NCBI GenBank assembly: GCA_036785705.1
Contig: JAWUZG010000029.1
Coordinates: forward strand, 14,151,501-14,215,500
DNA from: Acanthornis magna
Taxonomy: Eukaryota; Chordata; Aves; Passeriformes; Acanthizidae
Length of the DNA stretch: 64,000 nt
Reading direction: 5' to 3'
Shown here: piece after piece, positions 50,649 through 63,300 of the stretch
Position numbering within the stretch: the stretch's first letter is position 1
How the letters are laid out: every line of letters begins with the position of its first letter
Translations under genes and position numbers: made by a program
Notes under the pieces: model-generated
The model's database searches: none
What the model was told of the DNA's origin: nothing
Seen by the model: only the letters and a program-made list of their open reading frames with translations

Positions 50649-52847
50649 GAGGGGGGAGAGTTTTGTTGTCTTTTTTATTTGGGGTTTTTTCACAGGAAAG
50701 AGGACCTGGTCTTCCAGGTTCCTCAACCTTTCAAGACTGACATATGAAATAATAACAACTATTAGGTACAACATTTCTAACACTTGGGTCTTAACTATAT
50801 TTCAGTTCTGCCATTTACAATCTGCTTTCCCAAACAATCCCTACAGATTCACTCAGGACTGCCAGGCAGCACCAATAAAGATTTTTGGACAGTTCCTGTG
50901 ACTGCAGTTCAGTGCAATGTAGAACAATCCCTGAACATCATTTGTAAACCTTCTGGGGATCCTCTGAGTTGAAAAGCAAGGTGTGAATTGGAAATATTTA
51001 TTTTTATTATTATTGCTGTAAACAGACTAGTGTATCCATGGTAACATTCACTCTGTCAACACCTAGGCCAGGAGATATTTTAATATTGTTCCTTTACTTT
51101 ACAATGTATAGAAGACTTTGCATGTTTTCAGGAAGTCTGTTTTTATCAAAGACTGCATCAAATTACACCAAATACCCATACAGTTTGCCAATCTCCAACA
51201 TATATGCTGGAGGATGTCGTGAAAAAACAAGCACCTGTAACAAGCAGATGCACTCTTGTTGTTTCAGTTCATAGCACAATTAAATTTTACAGGAGCAGCA
51301 ACGAATTTAGACCTCAAGCATCTGTATGCTTTTGTAAAACCTGTCACTGAGCAAAACTAGGATCCTAAATTCTTATCTTTCCAGAAGTGTCTCAGGTGCT
51401 CAAAATCAGCTGACAACCTGACCTGGAATATCAAAAACAAAAATACAGCCCTACAGGTCAGATCAAAGCTTCATTAAACTCTGTGTGCTGTATCCAGCTC
51501 TGTATTACACCTCCATCACTGCCAAAACCAGATGCTAATAAAATGATAAAGAGGCTAAAAATGATCAAGAAGAAGGCAGGCTGTGGTGATACTAGAAGTC
51601 CAGTTAGTCAGGGTATTAAATAGACTGGTGTTTGTGCACACAGTGCACCAGATTTGGATGCCATTAAGACTCCAAACCCTGCTGCAGCCCACTAGATAGA
51701 GATGCAAGTGGAGACTCAGCTTGATGCTAGACCTAATTATCAACAAAGCAATGGCATCAATGATCAAAAGAAATCAAACCCTCAAAGAATGAAACTGGAA
51801 CTCATAGTCTTTTCTTTTGATGTTCAGCTGAATGTGACCTGAGGCTTGGCTGGGCCCTTGGCTTGACTTCAGTCAGAAAAAAATTCATGTAAATGGAGCA
51901 AACTAAAATGAGCAAGATAAGCAAATAAAAAAGCCCCAACAAAACCCAAATAAAGAAACTGTGGAGTCAGAAACAGTCATGTAAATACTCCAGAGTAACA
52001 ACAAAAAAAGGTCTAAATTCCTCAGAGAAATGCAGAGGGTCAGCAGATGGACACCTGGTAAGCTAAAGGATCGACCTGCTCAGAGAGATGGTAGGCAGTA
52101 CCTCATACCTGCATTGGGCTGGTGAGCACATTAGTGCTCAGCGCAGGAGCAGGTTACTCCCAGCTGTCCCCTCTGTGGCTTAACTAGCAGGGAGGATCAT
52201 TGTCTTAAACATGGCCTTAAACTGTGTATCCTCCTGCTTTCCAGTGACTACACATGGTTAAGGATACCCATTAAAAGAGACCTGAAGAGTTGAGGCTTTT
52301 AAGCACAAAGCATTCCTGCTCTCGCATCTTTTCTACCTTGCCAAGCACACACACAGCTCATTCCTGTTTTTCCTACAAAACCCAGCTAACAGCCTCATTA
52401 AGTTGCTTGCTGAGTCCAAGTAAATTTTCTGCTGCAATGACTCCATGTGAACAGATTTGAAACAGCACAAAAAGCTTGACTTTTACTGCAAGAAAAGCAC
52501 TATTCTCAAACAAGAAAAGTATACTTTTTTTTTTTTTTTTTTTTGGGGTGGTGTGTGTGAGGGTGTAGGAGGGTGGGTGGACAGTGAATGTGACCATTTC
52601 ATTGCTGCAGTAAATAAAAGGTTGTAATATGCAAGCCCCCCAACACTGCCATTATTTGGACTTGCTTCCAAAACACAGGCGCAGCCTTGGATATGCTTCA
52701 GTCCAAACTCTTTACATTGTCACAGCTGGACTTAAGCCCTGGTTCCTTGTCCAGGCTTCTCTGCATCAAACCAATATGCCAGCTACAAGCATTGCCAACG
52801 AGGCTGTCCCACTACCAAAGCTTTACCATCAGCCCGCACAGACCTAC
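50649..52847. other. Non-coding, nothing recognised
   Basis: AT-rich. Contains a poly-T run at about 52525-52544 followed by a GT/GGTG-rich stretch. No exon is supported. Confidence 0.5.
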
Positions 52848-53110
52848 CGCGGCCACCACCTCAGCATAAGCCAATGTACAGAATTCATAATTCGTCTCCA
52901 CGCAAAGATGAAAACCTCCCAGGCTGCCGGAGGCTCCCCGTCCTCCTCCTTCCTGCAGAGTTTCAGCACCGCGGACAGAGGCAGCCGGCGCGGGGGTCCC
53001 TGCGGGGTCCCGGTGCCCGCCCGCCCCAGGGCGCGCCTCGGCCGGGCCAGGGCCGAGCTGGCGGAGCTTGTCAGCAAACTGCAGCCTCATATCCCACTTC
53101 TCCTTTGTGT
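52848..53110 (-). other. Candidate 5' exon in a GC-rich patch
   Basis: On the minus strand the segment follows an acceptor (GAATTCTTTCAG), stays open for 87 codons and ends at a consensus donor (GCG|GTAGGT) in phase 0. It contains KEKWDMRLQFADKLRQLG, and an ATG at 53090 with G at -3 leaves 81 open codons. Phase 0 fits the acceptor of the kinase linker exon at 47423, but not the 38-base exon. No domain was recognised, and the GC-rich part could instead be a small promoter island. Confidence 0.3.
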
Positions 53111-53269
53111 CTGAAAGAATTCCCTCCTTTCCCAAGCAGTTCTGTTCCTCAGCGCTCACTGCTTTGCTCTCCTCTTGCTGTGCCTTTACAATGAGATCCA
53201 GAAGCACTGCAAAGCTGATTTGACAAGCTGTGAATGGGCATTTCCCTCTGCAATTGTTCAATTCTTTGT

Positions 53270-56200
53270 TTTGTCTCTGTGTCTCTACCTATCTTTTCTT
53301 CTTGATCTTCCGTGCAGGGAAGTCAGTTTCATCACAAAGTGGCAAGTTAAGTTGAAAACGCCTCACTCTCCAAGGATGTCTCTTGATCAGGAAGGACCTT
53401 CCACGAGCAAAACAAAAATGGACTGGAAAAAAAGGGACTGGAAATAAGCCTTTCTTATAGAATGACATTGTCTCCCCATTTTCATCAGTTTCCATGTGCG
53501 GGAAATTCTACTTAAATATTCATTTGCAAAAAGAGGATACTTAGAATTGAAGGAGTAAAAGTATCAGTGATGTACAGCATTGCAGGATTGAAATATAGGC
53601 ATAAAATTTTAAGACATGCAAGGTAATTTGATGGCCCAACACGAAGCCAAACTAGACACAGGCATTGCATTTGCATCTTTATCAGTATGATCCTATGCGT
53701 GGTTTTATTTCCTGCTGGCATCACCAGCAGACTCGAAATACAGGATTTCCACACAGTCCCTTCAGGCATCTACAGACTCCTCCTACACAGGCCCTGCTCA
53801 AACAGTCAAAGAATAACGCAAAATTTGTTCCCAAGCTGCACGATCTCAGACTTTAAGCGGGCACATGACAAATACTCTGTTTTGATGAATCACCAGTTAA
53901 AAGCTGCCTTAAAATCATGAGACAATGTAACAGCAGGTAATGTAATGACAATACTATCACAGATGATTGACTCTGCCTCCATGTCCTGGCTCATCCACCA
54001 AAACAATGAGCTCCACCCAGAGATGCCTGGTGAGGTGAGGCTGGGGCTCCCTTAACCAGAGGAAGGCAGGATTTTGAAGAAAGAGCTGTTTTCAACATAG
54101 TCAGAGGGCTAGAAGATCAAAAGAAAGGAGAGGACGCACTGCAGGACTCTTTCTTGCTTTTCAAAGTGTAAATGCCTGACACTTCCAAGCCTTCATGTGA
54201 CTGATTTTAGACACTCTCTTTGCTCACCCACAATCCACCTGAGAATACTGACCACAAATCAGTATCAGCTGCCACCCACGGAATGAAGGGAGAGAGCAAT
54301 ATGCTTTCTTACGGAAATAAGCATAAAAATGGCTTTGCCACCTGTATTCACATACAGGCAAACTCAGGCTGAAGTCTGCAGAATTACAGATCGTCACTCT
54401 TACTGTACTGCTCTGGCAAGAGGCTCTGAAAAGGGAGAAATGGAAACTACTGGAGCAACAGTCACATAAATGTAATGTACAGTTCTGCAGGCTTGCAAGG
54501 GAAAAATCAGACTCGTTTGTATTCCAGTAGCTTTAAGCTGCATGGTGTTGCATCTGGATCAGGACAAATTGCAGAAGCTTTGCCAAGGCTGTCACACTGG
54601 CAGTTTCTCAACAGATTTGTCACTGCTGGTACCCAAAGCAGTGAGCTTGGGTATCCCCATATGGGCTGGAACAGCAGCTCTGGATAGCGGGGAGGGAATT
54701 CTCATGGTAATAATGTGACTCCTACTTCAGCAAACTGTACATATATGAGGAAAACGGATGTGAGGTAGCCAATGTAATTCTTTAAGAATTTAAGATTTCA
54801 GAATAACTCATGCTTCGATTTTGTTTGAAAGCAGAAGACCAAGAAGAAGCATCTCTTGGTGCTTTTACTCCTAAAAGAAGCTAGAAGCAAAACAGGAATG
54901 ACATAACTTTTAAACATATAACATACAACAAACTGCAAATGCAACTCTGTGCTTGGGAATAGAAATAGGAGAAAAATACACTAGGTTGAGCCTTTAAAGC
55001 ACAAGAAAACAAGAGCATCTTGGAAAAAATGCAATGCTAATGAGAAAATAAATATATCTCAGTTCAAGGAGTCTGGTTCTGATTTGCTATAAATAGAAGG
55101 AATTTTTGATCTGTAGTAGTGCATGTTTTGTTACTCAGCTTTAGTCAGTGGTAGAAGAGAGGGAATTAGGACTTCTCATCTTCCTTCATAACCCTTTTGA
55201 AGGGTTTTCATGAAGTACTGAGCATCTAACTGAATCTCAAGGAGACCATGTCCTAACTACAGTTCTGGAAAATGATGTTTTACTAGAAACCATGAGTTAT
55301 CCTGACATGTTTTTCCTTCTGGAAAACAACTGCTTCCTGAAGCTCCTGGAAATCTCAGGGAGGATGGGCCAAAATCATCATTTTAATGAAAGAATTATAA
55401 GAGTGGGCTTCCCATGGCTCCACAAGGTCCCCTCCCCTTGACTCCCATGCAGCACAGTCTGCAATGGAAAAGCCATGCCATCTTGTGCCAGCTACACATA
55501 GCAGTTTCTGTTAGGAAGTTTTTCACTGATGTAATCTGGAATAGACCATACCAAGACAGTTCAGGCACAAACTCCTTGTGTCATCCTCCTGGATAAAAAA
55601 AGGGGCTCTTTGCAGGTGGCAACATGGAAGGCCTGTGCTTCCACGTGTCAGCTGAGAGCTATAGGTGAGATACTTACCTTGCCTAGTGGAGCACTATAGC
55701 ACACGGGATAGCTGTCCAAAGGGCAACAGCCTCCCCCTCAGGCCAGAATATGTTCCTGCTCCCAATCCTATCTGCTTGCTGCTCTCACGTTGCCTCAGAG
55801 AGTTCTCAGCTTTCTGCTGGGTCTGATGCACAAACCAAACCAAACCCCCCCTGCAAAGGGCTGGAAAGATGCCTAACCTGCACTATGGCCTGAAGCCTCA
55901 AAAATACCACACCAGTTTTCAACACTAGGGGCCAATGCAGCAACTGCTCCCTGCAGCATTCCCAGAATGGGGAACTGGGAGATCTCAACTTTCCAGGCCT
56001 TCACTCCAACTTGCTCTTTGACACTGTCATCTTGTGACCAACTGTGCATACAGCACACCTGCTCTGATGGAGATGGGACTGACATTTCAAGGCGATGCTC
56101 ATTCCATGTTATAACCCCTTTTATTTTTCCTGTAGGATCAGTGGATCTCTTCATAGGCCAAGGGATCAGAGTCAGAACTAAATGAAGACCAGAGACAAAT

Positions 56201-57324
56201 CTACTCAGGTGCTGATGTGTAAACAGACAATGCTGGGAAGTCTGTATTTCCATCTGTTTCACTAACCCCCAAACATAACCCCAAAATGAAATCAGTGTTT
56301 CCAGTGACTGCACAGCACTATTTACATAACTGCTCCCACACACCTCCCTCACCAGCGACTTCACTGAGAAAAACACAGTTCCTCTTCTTCTCTGCTGCTT
56401 GCTTAAGATGCATCTTTCAATACTTGCCTCTCAAAGCCAGCAACCAGAGCCAGCAATGCACTGAACTCCATCATGTTTAATTGTCCTATTACGGGAGACA
56501 GGACATTCAGCCATTTGTAAAAAAAGTGAAAAACGATTTTTGAAAAAGTAAGGTACTCTAGCAGTCACTATCAAGGTTCTGTTACATGCATCCTGTTACA
56601 TGGAAGCTATCAGCATCCTGTAGGGTTGACACTGGTAAGGCTGGGTTTGCACACAGAAAGCACTAGAATGTGACCTTGCTGAAAGGTTCTGAAGTTCATT
56701 CCATGTTAATTTACCATTAAACACCATGAAAGTGTTCCATATATATATTTCATCTGAAGAAAAAAAACATATATAAACTACAGTTTAGATATGAACTACA
56801 TGTACAGAGCTGTACTGGACTGGTGGTCATCCAGATTTAGGATGCAACTTCACAGACAGCTGAAGTAATCTCATTACCCATTGGTTCTTACAACGTAGAA
56901 CTCTAAGAAAAATATTGTAAGAGTCAGCATTTAGGCCCCTTACCTCAGTGAGTACGTACATGTTCTCTGCTATTCTTGGTACCAACTTACAAATCACTGA
57001 ACTGCCACACCTATACCAGTAAATCAGACATGTCTGGGATATTCCTAGGCGCTCAGGCCAACCAATGTGGAAGTGCTTGCGCCTGTGCTAATAAATTCTC
57101 TCATTCTCCAAGCAGACTGGCTGCACACAAACAGCTTCCAAGAATGTGCTAGCTCGAGAAGAATGCTCAGAAGTCCTTGGAAGTGCTCTGCTTGGCACAG
57201 GACAGCATTGTGCCAGCCAGCATCCCAGTTTACTGAGAATAGGTAATCACATTCCTTTGCCCAGGCACTGGTCAACTTACTACCAGAAATGCTGCCAAAT
57301 CCTCCCAGTGGGGAGTGTCCAAAT
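53270..57324. other. Non-coding, nothing recognised
   Basis: No exon could be supported. The longest frame (55873-56376, minus, 167 codons) lacks any recognised motif. Confidence 0.5.
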
Positions 57325-57690
57325 ACACTTGATACACCAGAAGGATCGGATGCTATCCAGAGGGATCCCCCCCACTTTGCTCTGGTAAGACTTCACCCGA
57401 AACACTGTGTCCAGCTCTGGAATCCTGCTCCTTTCCTGGAGCACAAGAAAGAAAAAGATCTGTCACAGCAGCTCCCGAGGAGTGCAACAGGAATGATGAG
57501 AGGACTAAAGCATCTCTCCTCTGAAGACAGGTTGAGAGAGTGGGAATTGCTGAGCCTGGAGAAGTCTCCAGGGACACTTATTGTGGCCTTTTAAGGTACG
57601 AAGGGGTCTTGTAAGGAAGGTGAAGAGAGAATTTTTACCAAGGCCGGTAGAAACAGAACAAGGGGTAACAGAGAACCAAGAACTAAGAAG
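57325..57690 (+). mobile_element. CR1 LINE fragment, internal
   Basis: The stretch has GATGCTATCCAGAGGGATC, GTGTCCAGCTCTGGAATCCT, ATGATGAGAGGACTAAAGC, GACAGGTTGAGAGAGTGGG and GCCTGGAGAAGTCTCCAGGG in CR1 order, then ACAAGGGGTAACAG. It lacks the CR1 3' end. Confidence 0.88.
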
Positions 57691-59499
57691 CACGTCCCTG
57701 AAGAAAAAAGGCAAAAGAAAAGACAAAAAGGTCATCCAGACAGACATCCAAAATCATTGCAGCAAAACAAGAGTAATACAGGAATCAATAGTATTTATAT
57801 TACTGTGACTTACCATATTTCATTAACTTGCAAGAATTTAGTAGTATTGAAATGGAACATCAAACTTTCTATCTTCTTCCTACAATGATGTCTGAAAATT
57901 ATTGAAATTTTTGAAAGATATTTTTAAATAAGCATCATAATACATGAATCAACCACTGAGCAAAAAATGACCATGTGCCATCCCATGCAACCCTAATCGA
58001 GGAAGACAGGCACAGCCCTGCTGGTCTGAAGACAGACAAGACCATGGTCTTTTGCCAAGGCTCTGTTTGTCTAGTGGGATGTGTCTAAGATCCATCTAGG
58101 CTACCAATGTTGTAACTACCCACAGTATAAACTGACAATTCAGCAAATCTCTCAGTCAGGCTGTCCTTGGCTGAACAGGGATCACAGGGGTTCTGCCTTC
58201 CAGGCTTTCTTCCTGCAGTTCAAATAAGTAGTAATAAACCCACCTCCCCTATACTTGTACTATTTGCGCTTATCTTTTCACTGTCTGGCAAGATGTTGGT
58301 ATTTGGCACCTTTGACTGCCTAGCAAATTTACTGAGCTCCTTTTTCAATTGGTTAACCTATATAGACAGAAACCACAATAACCATAAAACTCATCATGAA
58401 GGAAAAAGCATTTAATCCAGTATTTCACACTCCAACAGACAAAAGCGATACTGACACCACTTCCCAATTTTATATGCTCACTTTTCCTGCAAGTTAGCCA
58501 GTTTTGCAATGGCCTGGACAATGTCTGTCATGAAGTATTAGGCCTGGCAGTATTCCTCTACTTTGACAGGTCACTGTCAGTTGGAAAATCTCCAATATAA
58601 ATAAGAAACTAATGGATTACAATAGTCACTATCTCTCTTATAAACTCAGAGGACAAAGACAGTAAATATTTCACACACCAAGATGATATTCAAATCAAGA
58701 GTTGTATTCAACAGTGAGCAAGACTCTAAATAAAAACCTTCCATACTCCTATTTTTTTCCCACTGAGAACATGGAGTGTTCAATCTGATTATGTGCTATC
58801 ATCAAATTACTGAATATCAATGTTAATCAAACTAATATTTATATTGACAGCAAACCCAGGCGGGATCAGGATCACAATTTTGGCAGGATCTAGACAGCTT
58901 TAACTTGGTTCAGGTCAGGTCTCACTCCATTCTAGGGGTACACCAAATAAGTTAAAAAACGGTTCCTGTATCAGCTGCTGTATTTTCAAGGTAACTTGTT
59001 TGGCAGCTGAGTTGAGGCAAAGCACTGACACCCAGGCTATAACTTAGAAATGCAGAACACAGCAGAGCTTTAATGTGGTTTTTTTCAACCTACAGACCAC
59101 TTACAAACGCCAAATTGCAACTGATGCATCCGTAATCTTTCAGAGCAATGCAACGTCTTCTCAATCCTCTGAAACTGTGGGGTTTATATTTTAAGCTTGC
59201 ACTTCAAAACCTTGAAGATATTTATCATAAGCTCCTGCTACTCCTTTACAATGCAACAGCTGCACACTGAACTTAGCAGTGCTTTATGCTTGCAAGCTAC
59301 CTATTCGAGAGCCAAAAGTTTTGTAAAAACTAAGATAAGTGTTCCATAAGCCTATGAGCAGCTGTCATTTGCCCAAGCATGGGGTCACACTGGCAATTCC
59401 AGCACCAAAAGCCCAGGCTTTAGCACCGTCTTGTTGGATCTTAGATGTTCACCAGATAAAGCACCTGGACAACCATCGACAGAAATTGTGCCGTGACAC
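57691..59499. other. Non-coding, nothing recognised
   Basis: AT-rich sequence leading into the CpG island. No exon or repeat recognised. Confidence 0.5.
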
Positions 59500-59856
59500 C
59501 TTCCCGTGCAATCACAACCCCCTGACCCCTGCGGGAGCCCCCAGGCGCGACGGCTCCATCGCACGCTTCCCGTCCGCGGTGACAATTCACCTAAATCGAC
59601 TCTCACAATGCAGTAACCCAGGCAGCCCCAGCGCTGCCCTCACGGCGCCCTCACCTCCCTCCACCCCGCCCCGAGCCGGCAAAGCCCCGCCCCGCCGCAC
59701 GCGGCGCGCTCTCCTAGGCTGCCACGGTACGCTGGCCCCGCCCCCGGCGCCGGTCCGCCAATCCCGAAAGGCGATGTGGCTCCACACGCTCTGGGCGGGG
59801 CTGCCCCGTCCCTCCCCCCTGCCGCCCCCGCCCCTGGAGCGGCCGCGCGTTCCACG

Positions 59857-59875
59857 CGTGGCGGTTCGCGGTTGG
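59857..59875 (-). promoter_or_regulatory. ERSE-like element (CGTGG-N9-GTTGG)
   Basis: Reverse of the ER stress response element CCAAT-N9-CCACG with one mismatch in the CCAAT half and exact 9-base spacing. The consensus is bound by NF-Y with ATF6. Confidence 0.4.
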
Positions 59876-60073
59876 CGGCGCCGCGGGGGCCAATGGCGGG
59901 GCGGCACCTCAGAGCGGCCGGGCGGTTCTGCGCTCGGCGGCGCCGCCGCTTGTCCGCCGTCGCTTCGGCCGGTCGCGCCTATGTCCCGCCGCGGCGCCGC
60001 GGCCGCTGCCGCCGAGGGCCCCCAGGGGCGCTGAGAATTCCGCGAAACCCGCGCACCCCGCGCCTGAGGCCCT

Positions 60074-60092
60074 CGTGACGATAGTTGATTGG
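60074..60092 (-). promoter_or_regulatory. ERSE-like element (CGTGA-N9-ATTGG)
   Basis: Reverse of CCAAT-N9-CCACG with an intact CCAAT half and one mismatch in the CCACG half. It lies about 130 bases upstream of the ATG. Confidence 0.45.
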
Positions 60093-60219
60093 CGACCGCG
60101 CCAAGCACGTGTTTGGGCGACAGCCAATCAGCGGACGCGGCGTGCCGCGAGGGGCGGGGCGGTGGGAGCGCAGCGCAGGGAGCGGACGGGCCGAGCCGGG
60201 CCGGGTTGGGAGCGGCGGG

Positions 60220-60325
60220 ATGAGGATCCGCGGGCTGTGGGTGCTCCTGTTGCTGCTGGGGCTGGCTCAGATCGCCCTCCTGGCGCGGAGCACGGCGGCA
60301 CAGGAGGAGGAGAATAGCGACGGAG
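60220..60325 (+). CDS. PDIA4: First coding exon of an ER or secreted protein, probably PDIA4 (ERp72)
   Basis: From ATG at 60220 the frame gives MRIRGLWVLLLLLGLAQIAL, a strong signal peptide, then LARSTAAQEEENSDG, and stops at GAG|GTGAGC after 35 codons plus one base. Human PDIA4 begins MRPRKAFLLLLLLGLVQL and continues into an acidic stretch, so the match covers start, length and acidity. PDIA4 is an ER protein disulfide isomerase with three active thioredoxin domains. The ERSE-like sites upstream fit an ER-stress-induced chaperone. An upstream in-frame ATG at 60085 was not chosen, because it would bury the signal peptide. The next exon, with the acidic run and first CGHC domain, is not in the window, so the name is provisional. 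Confidence 0.5.
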
Positions 60326-63300
60326 GTGAGCACGGGCAGGGGCTGGGCCGGGCCGGGCCGGCGGTGCATGCTGGGTCCCCACGCGGGAGGCGGCGGCGCC
60401 GCGCCGGCTCTGGGCGCTGCGGGGAGCCCGGGCCGGCGGGGCGCCGCTGGGGCTGGGATGCTCCTCGCAGGCCCCTGGGCAGGGCGCCGAGCCCGCCCCG
60501 TGAAGCCCTGAGGTCTGTCCGAGCCGCTTGTCCCGCCGCTGCTCGTCTGTCCTGCGCCGTGGGGCGGCTCTGCCTCGCCTCTCCCGAGCACGGAGTTATC
60601 AGCTAACTAACAATTAACCATGTTGGCAATCTCCGGCTTTACAATCGACAGGAAATTTGCGATCTCGTTACTCCGACTCGTGTCGGGCAGATTGCGATCT
60701 CATTATCCGGAGAGGGACTCTTTATCAGCAGCTGTGGTGATAAGACGAGGAGTAATGGGTAGGGAGTGAAAGAGGAGAAATTTAGGTTCGATATTAGGAA
60801 GAAATTGTTTACTATGATGGTGGTGAGACACTGGAACAGGTTGCCGAGAGAGGTTGTGGATACCCCAATCCTGGTAGTGTTGAAAACCTTAAGCAGTGGT
60901 CTAGTGGGAGGTGTCCCTGCCCATGTCTGGGGAGTTGGGACTATGAGATCTTTAAGGTCTTTTGCAACCCTTAGCATTCTATGAGTCCCTGAGCACTCTT
61001 TTCCTTACTCCTTTGTTCAGGGAATCTGTGCATTCTTCGTGTTTCAAACTGATTTTTTTTTTCTTCACAGAAGGAAGGCCCAATGTTACTGTCTTCTCGG
61101 TGTTTCTTCCCACTTTGAATTTCACTGACATGTGTCTCCTCCTTTCCAAAATTAGCTGAAACAAAGCTGCTCAGGCTTATTGAATATAGTGCCTGTATGT
61201 AGGAGGCAGACATTTGAAGGTGTTTCTTTTTTTGGTTTTAAGTTTCTTTCATGTGGATTTTGGTAAATTACGCATCTTCCATATTTTCTACATGAACACT
61301 GCTGTATGTTAAGTATTAGAGGGCGTCTAGGGAGACTGGATTATGGATGACCTTCTGAAGTCATGGCCTGCAAATTCTTGCTCACTGAACAGGCACTAAA
61401 ACTTGCAGAAGTGCATTTAAATCAGTTACCCTGTTTGTGTAACTGACTGTATTATCTGTAGGATAAGGATCAAGAGATTTGTTCTAAAGGGTATGTTATC
61501 TATAGTAAGGAGATGGAGAAACAGAATTTTCCTGTGGAGCTATTTTCTTTTTTTCTCTTGTAAACTGGAATACAATTACTATGCCTCTTTCTCTGCATTT
61601 GGCTAGAACACTTGATTATGGTTTCTTTGTCGCATGTGACAAAGCCTAGTACTGATTTCCCCTGCCACCTTCAAAGGAAGAAGTAACACCTGTGATGTTA
61701 CAGTGCTATCACTGGCTGACAGCAGTGTCTCAGCTTCTTGTGGGCCAGGCTCTCATCAGTATTTCCCATGCTTGCTGTTCTTCTCATTATAGGAGTTCTT
61801 GGGATCAAAGGTACACAGTGATGGAAGTACCTCCCACTGTGTGGAAGCTGAACACTAATCCATTGCCAAACCTGAATAATTTTCCAGTTTCTATTGTGTA
61901 TCTTGAATTTGTAAATATATCATGAACTAGGCTTTGTAAAACCTTTGCCTTAAAAGTGCACATAGTTGGAGATTTCCATTTTTGCCCTTGGAATGCAGAC
62001 CTGTGTGAAGTGGAATAAACTTACTTTGCAACAAGAAAGTAATCTTATGCACATTAATTGTTAGGGAGATGGAAAGTTCAGATCAAACCCAGCTTGTTGC
62101 ACTGCATGATTTGGGAAGTGAAGTTTGACCAGGGTAGGGAGTGAATATGCTTGAAGTAAGGTTAGCCCAGATTGTGACTGCTACACCCTTAGCATCCTGA
62201 TGACAGGAAAGGAGGGGTCGTGTAGAGGATGTACTACAGAAAAGATTGAGGGGGGATGATACTGTTGAAAGACTTTTGAATGCCCTAGCAACAGATGATG
62301 AGTCTTGAGTTCTGGGTTCCTGAAGTTATCTAATCAGGGAACAGTGTGCTCCGCAAAAGGAAACTTTCAGGCAGAATCCCAGTCATTGATGTCTGGATGC
62401 AGCTTTTTCATACAGGATCTGCTTTGTTTAAGAAAATATTACTAGGCCATATATCTGATAAACACTGAGTGTTCAGTGAAGTTACTGTAAGAATTAATTT
62501 CAGAGTAGCTGTCATCCAGAAGAAGGCCTGCCAGCCAGCATTGTGTACTTCAAGTCTTAAAATAAGTACCTTCTTCATCATATTTTTTGACTTGTGTAGT
62601 GATGTGTTGAAATTTGTGGAATGTTGGGTTTTTTTTTAAGTAAAAGGGGGTTATCCATATTTTACCAGAGGGCAGGTTTTAGCCACAGCTGGCACAGCTG
62701 TTGTTTTGTCCATCAGCTTTGCAAGTCACTTTAAGAAACAAAGACACTTCAGTTTGGGGGCAGCCGTTTCATTTTCATGAGCTGACTTACGCAAGTATTT
62801 ATTAGCTACCTCTGCCACTTCAGGTGTCACAGTTAGACTCATTCTGTTCTCTTTAAATTGTAAATCTTTAATGCAGATGGAAGTTTCTTGCTCTTAATGA
62901 AAAAAACAAAAAAAGAGTCCGGCTTGCTTCTCCTGTGCTTGGTTGGGTCCTTGAAACAGGTCGTTCAGTCCCAACAGTAAAGGGGGTGTCAGAGGTAGCT
63001 ATGATAGCCCTAGGTGTTGGTGAAGCTGGAGGCTACAGAAGGTAAGTCTGCACTCTTAAGAACCGATATATAGGTGTGGTCACCCTCCTTAAGCCAGTTT
63101 GGAAAAGGTGGAGTCCTGCTGTTACAGTGCTATTGTCCTGCCTCCATCTCCAGGCAGGAAGAAGTGGGTGTGTATAACACCCATGACAATGTGTCACTGT
63201 CAGGGACGTTTTAGGTTGGCAGGCTGTACAGCCACTTGCAGGGAAAGATACAAAATCATTTCAGTGAGAGATGGTGGATCTAATGGTTACATTTGCATTT

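Larger units (their letters stand above)
59500..60219 (+). promoter_or_regulatory. CpG-island promoter of the signal-peptide gene
   Basis: Very high CpG density from about 59.5 kb through exon 1. CCAAT boxes occur at 59758-59762, 59890-59894 and 60124-60128, with a reversed one (ATTGG) at 60088-60092. A CACGTG E-box lies at 60106-60111 and a GC box (GGGGCGGGGC) at 60151-60160. No TATA box. The island could also serve a minus-strand start, but no divergent gene was recognised. Confidence 0.75.

Noticed and set aside
50559..50783. Lys/Gln/Asn/Thr-rich minus-strand frame
   Set aside because: It is a translation of the GTTTT and GGTTT microsatellites.
53289..53495. Minus-strand frame with a basic KIKKKR end, considered as a PAK N-terminal exon
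   Set aside because: Only the Lys-rich end recalls the PAK KTNKKKEKE stretch. No other PAK motif is present and the frame stops there.
60085..60219. Upstream in-frame ATG extending the signal-peptide exon
   Set aside because: The extension is Arg/Gly-rich promoter sequence holding the CCAAT and GC boxes, and it would bury the signal peptide. ATG at 60220 fits better.
59587..60591. 334-codon open frame on the minus strand
   Set aside because: It lies wholly in a CpG island, is dominated by Pro, Ala, Arg and Gly, and is antisense to a clear signal-peptide exon. Stop codons are rare at such GC content.
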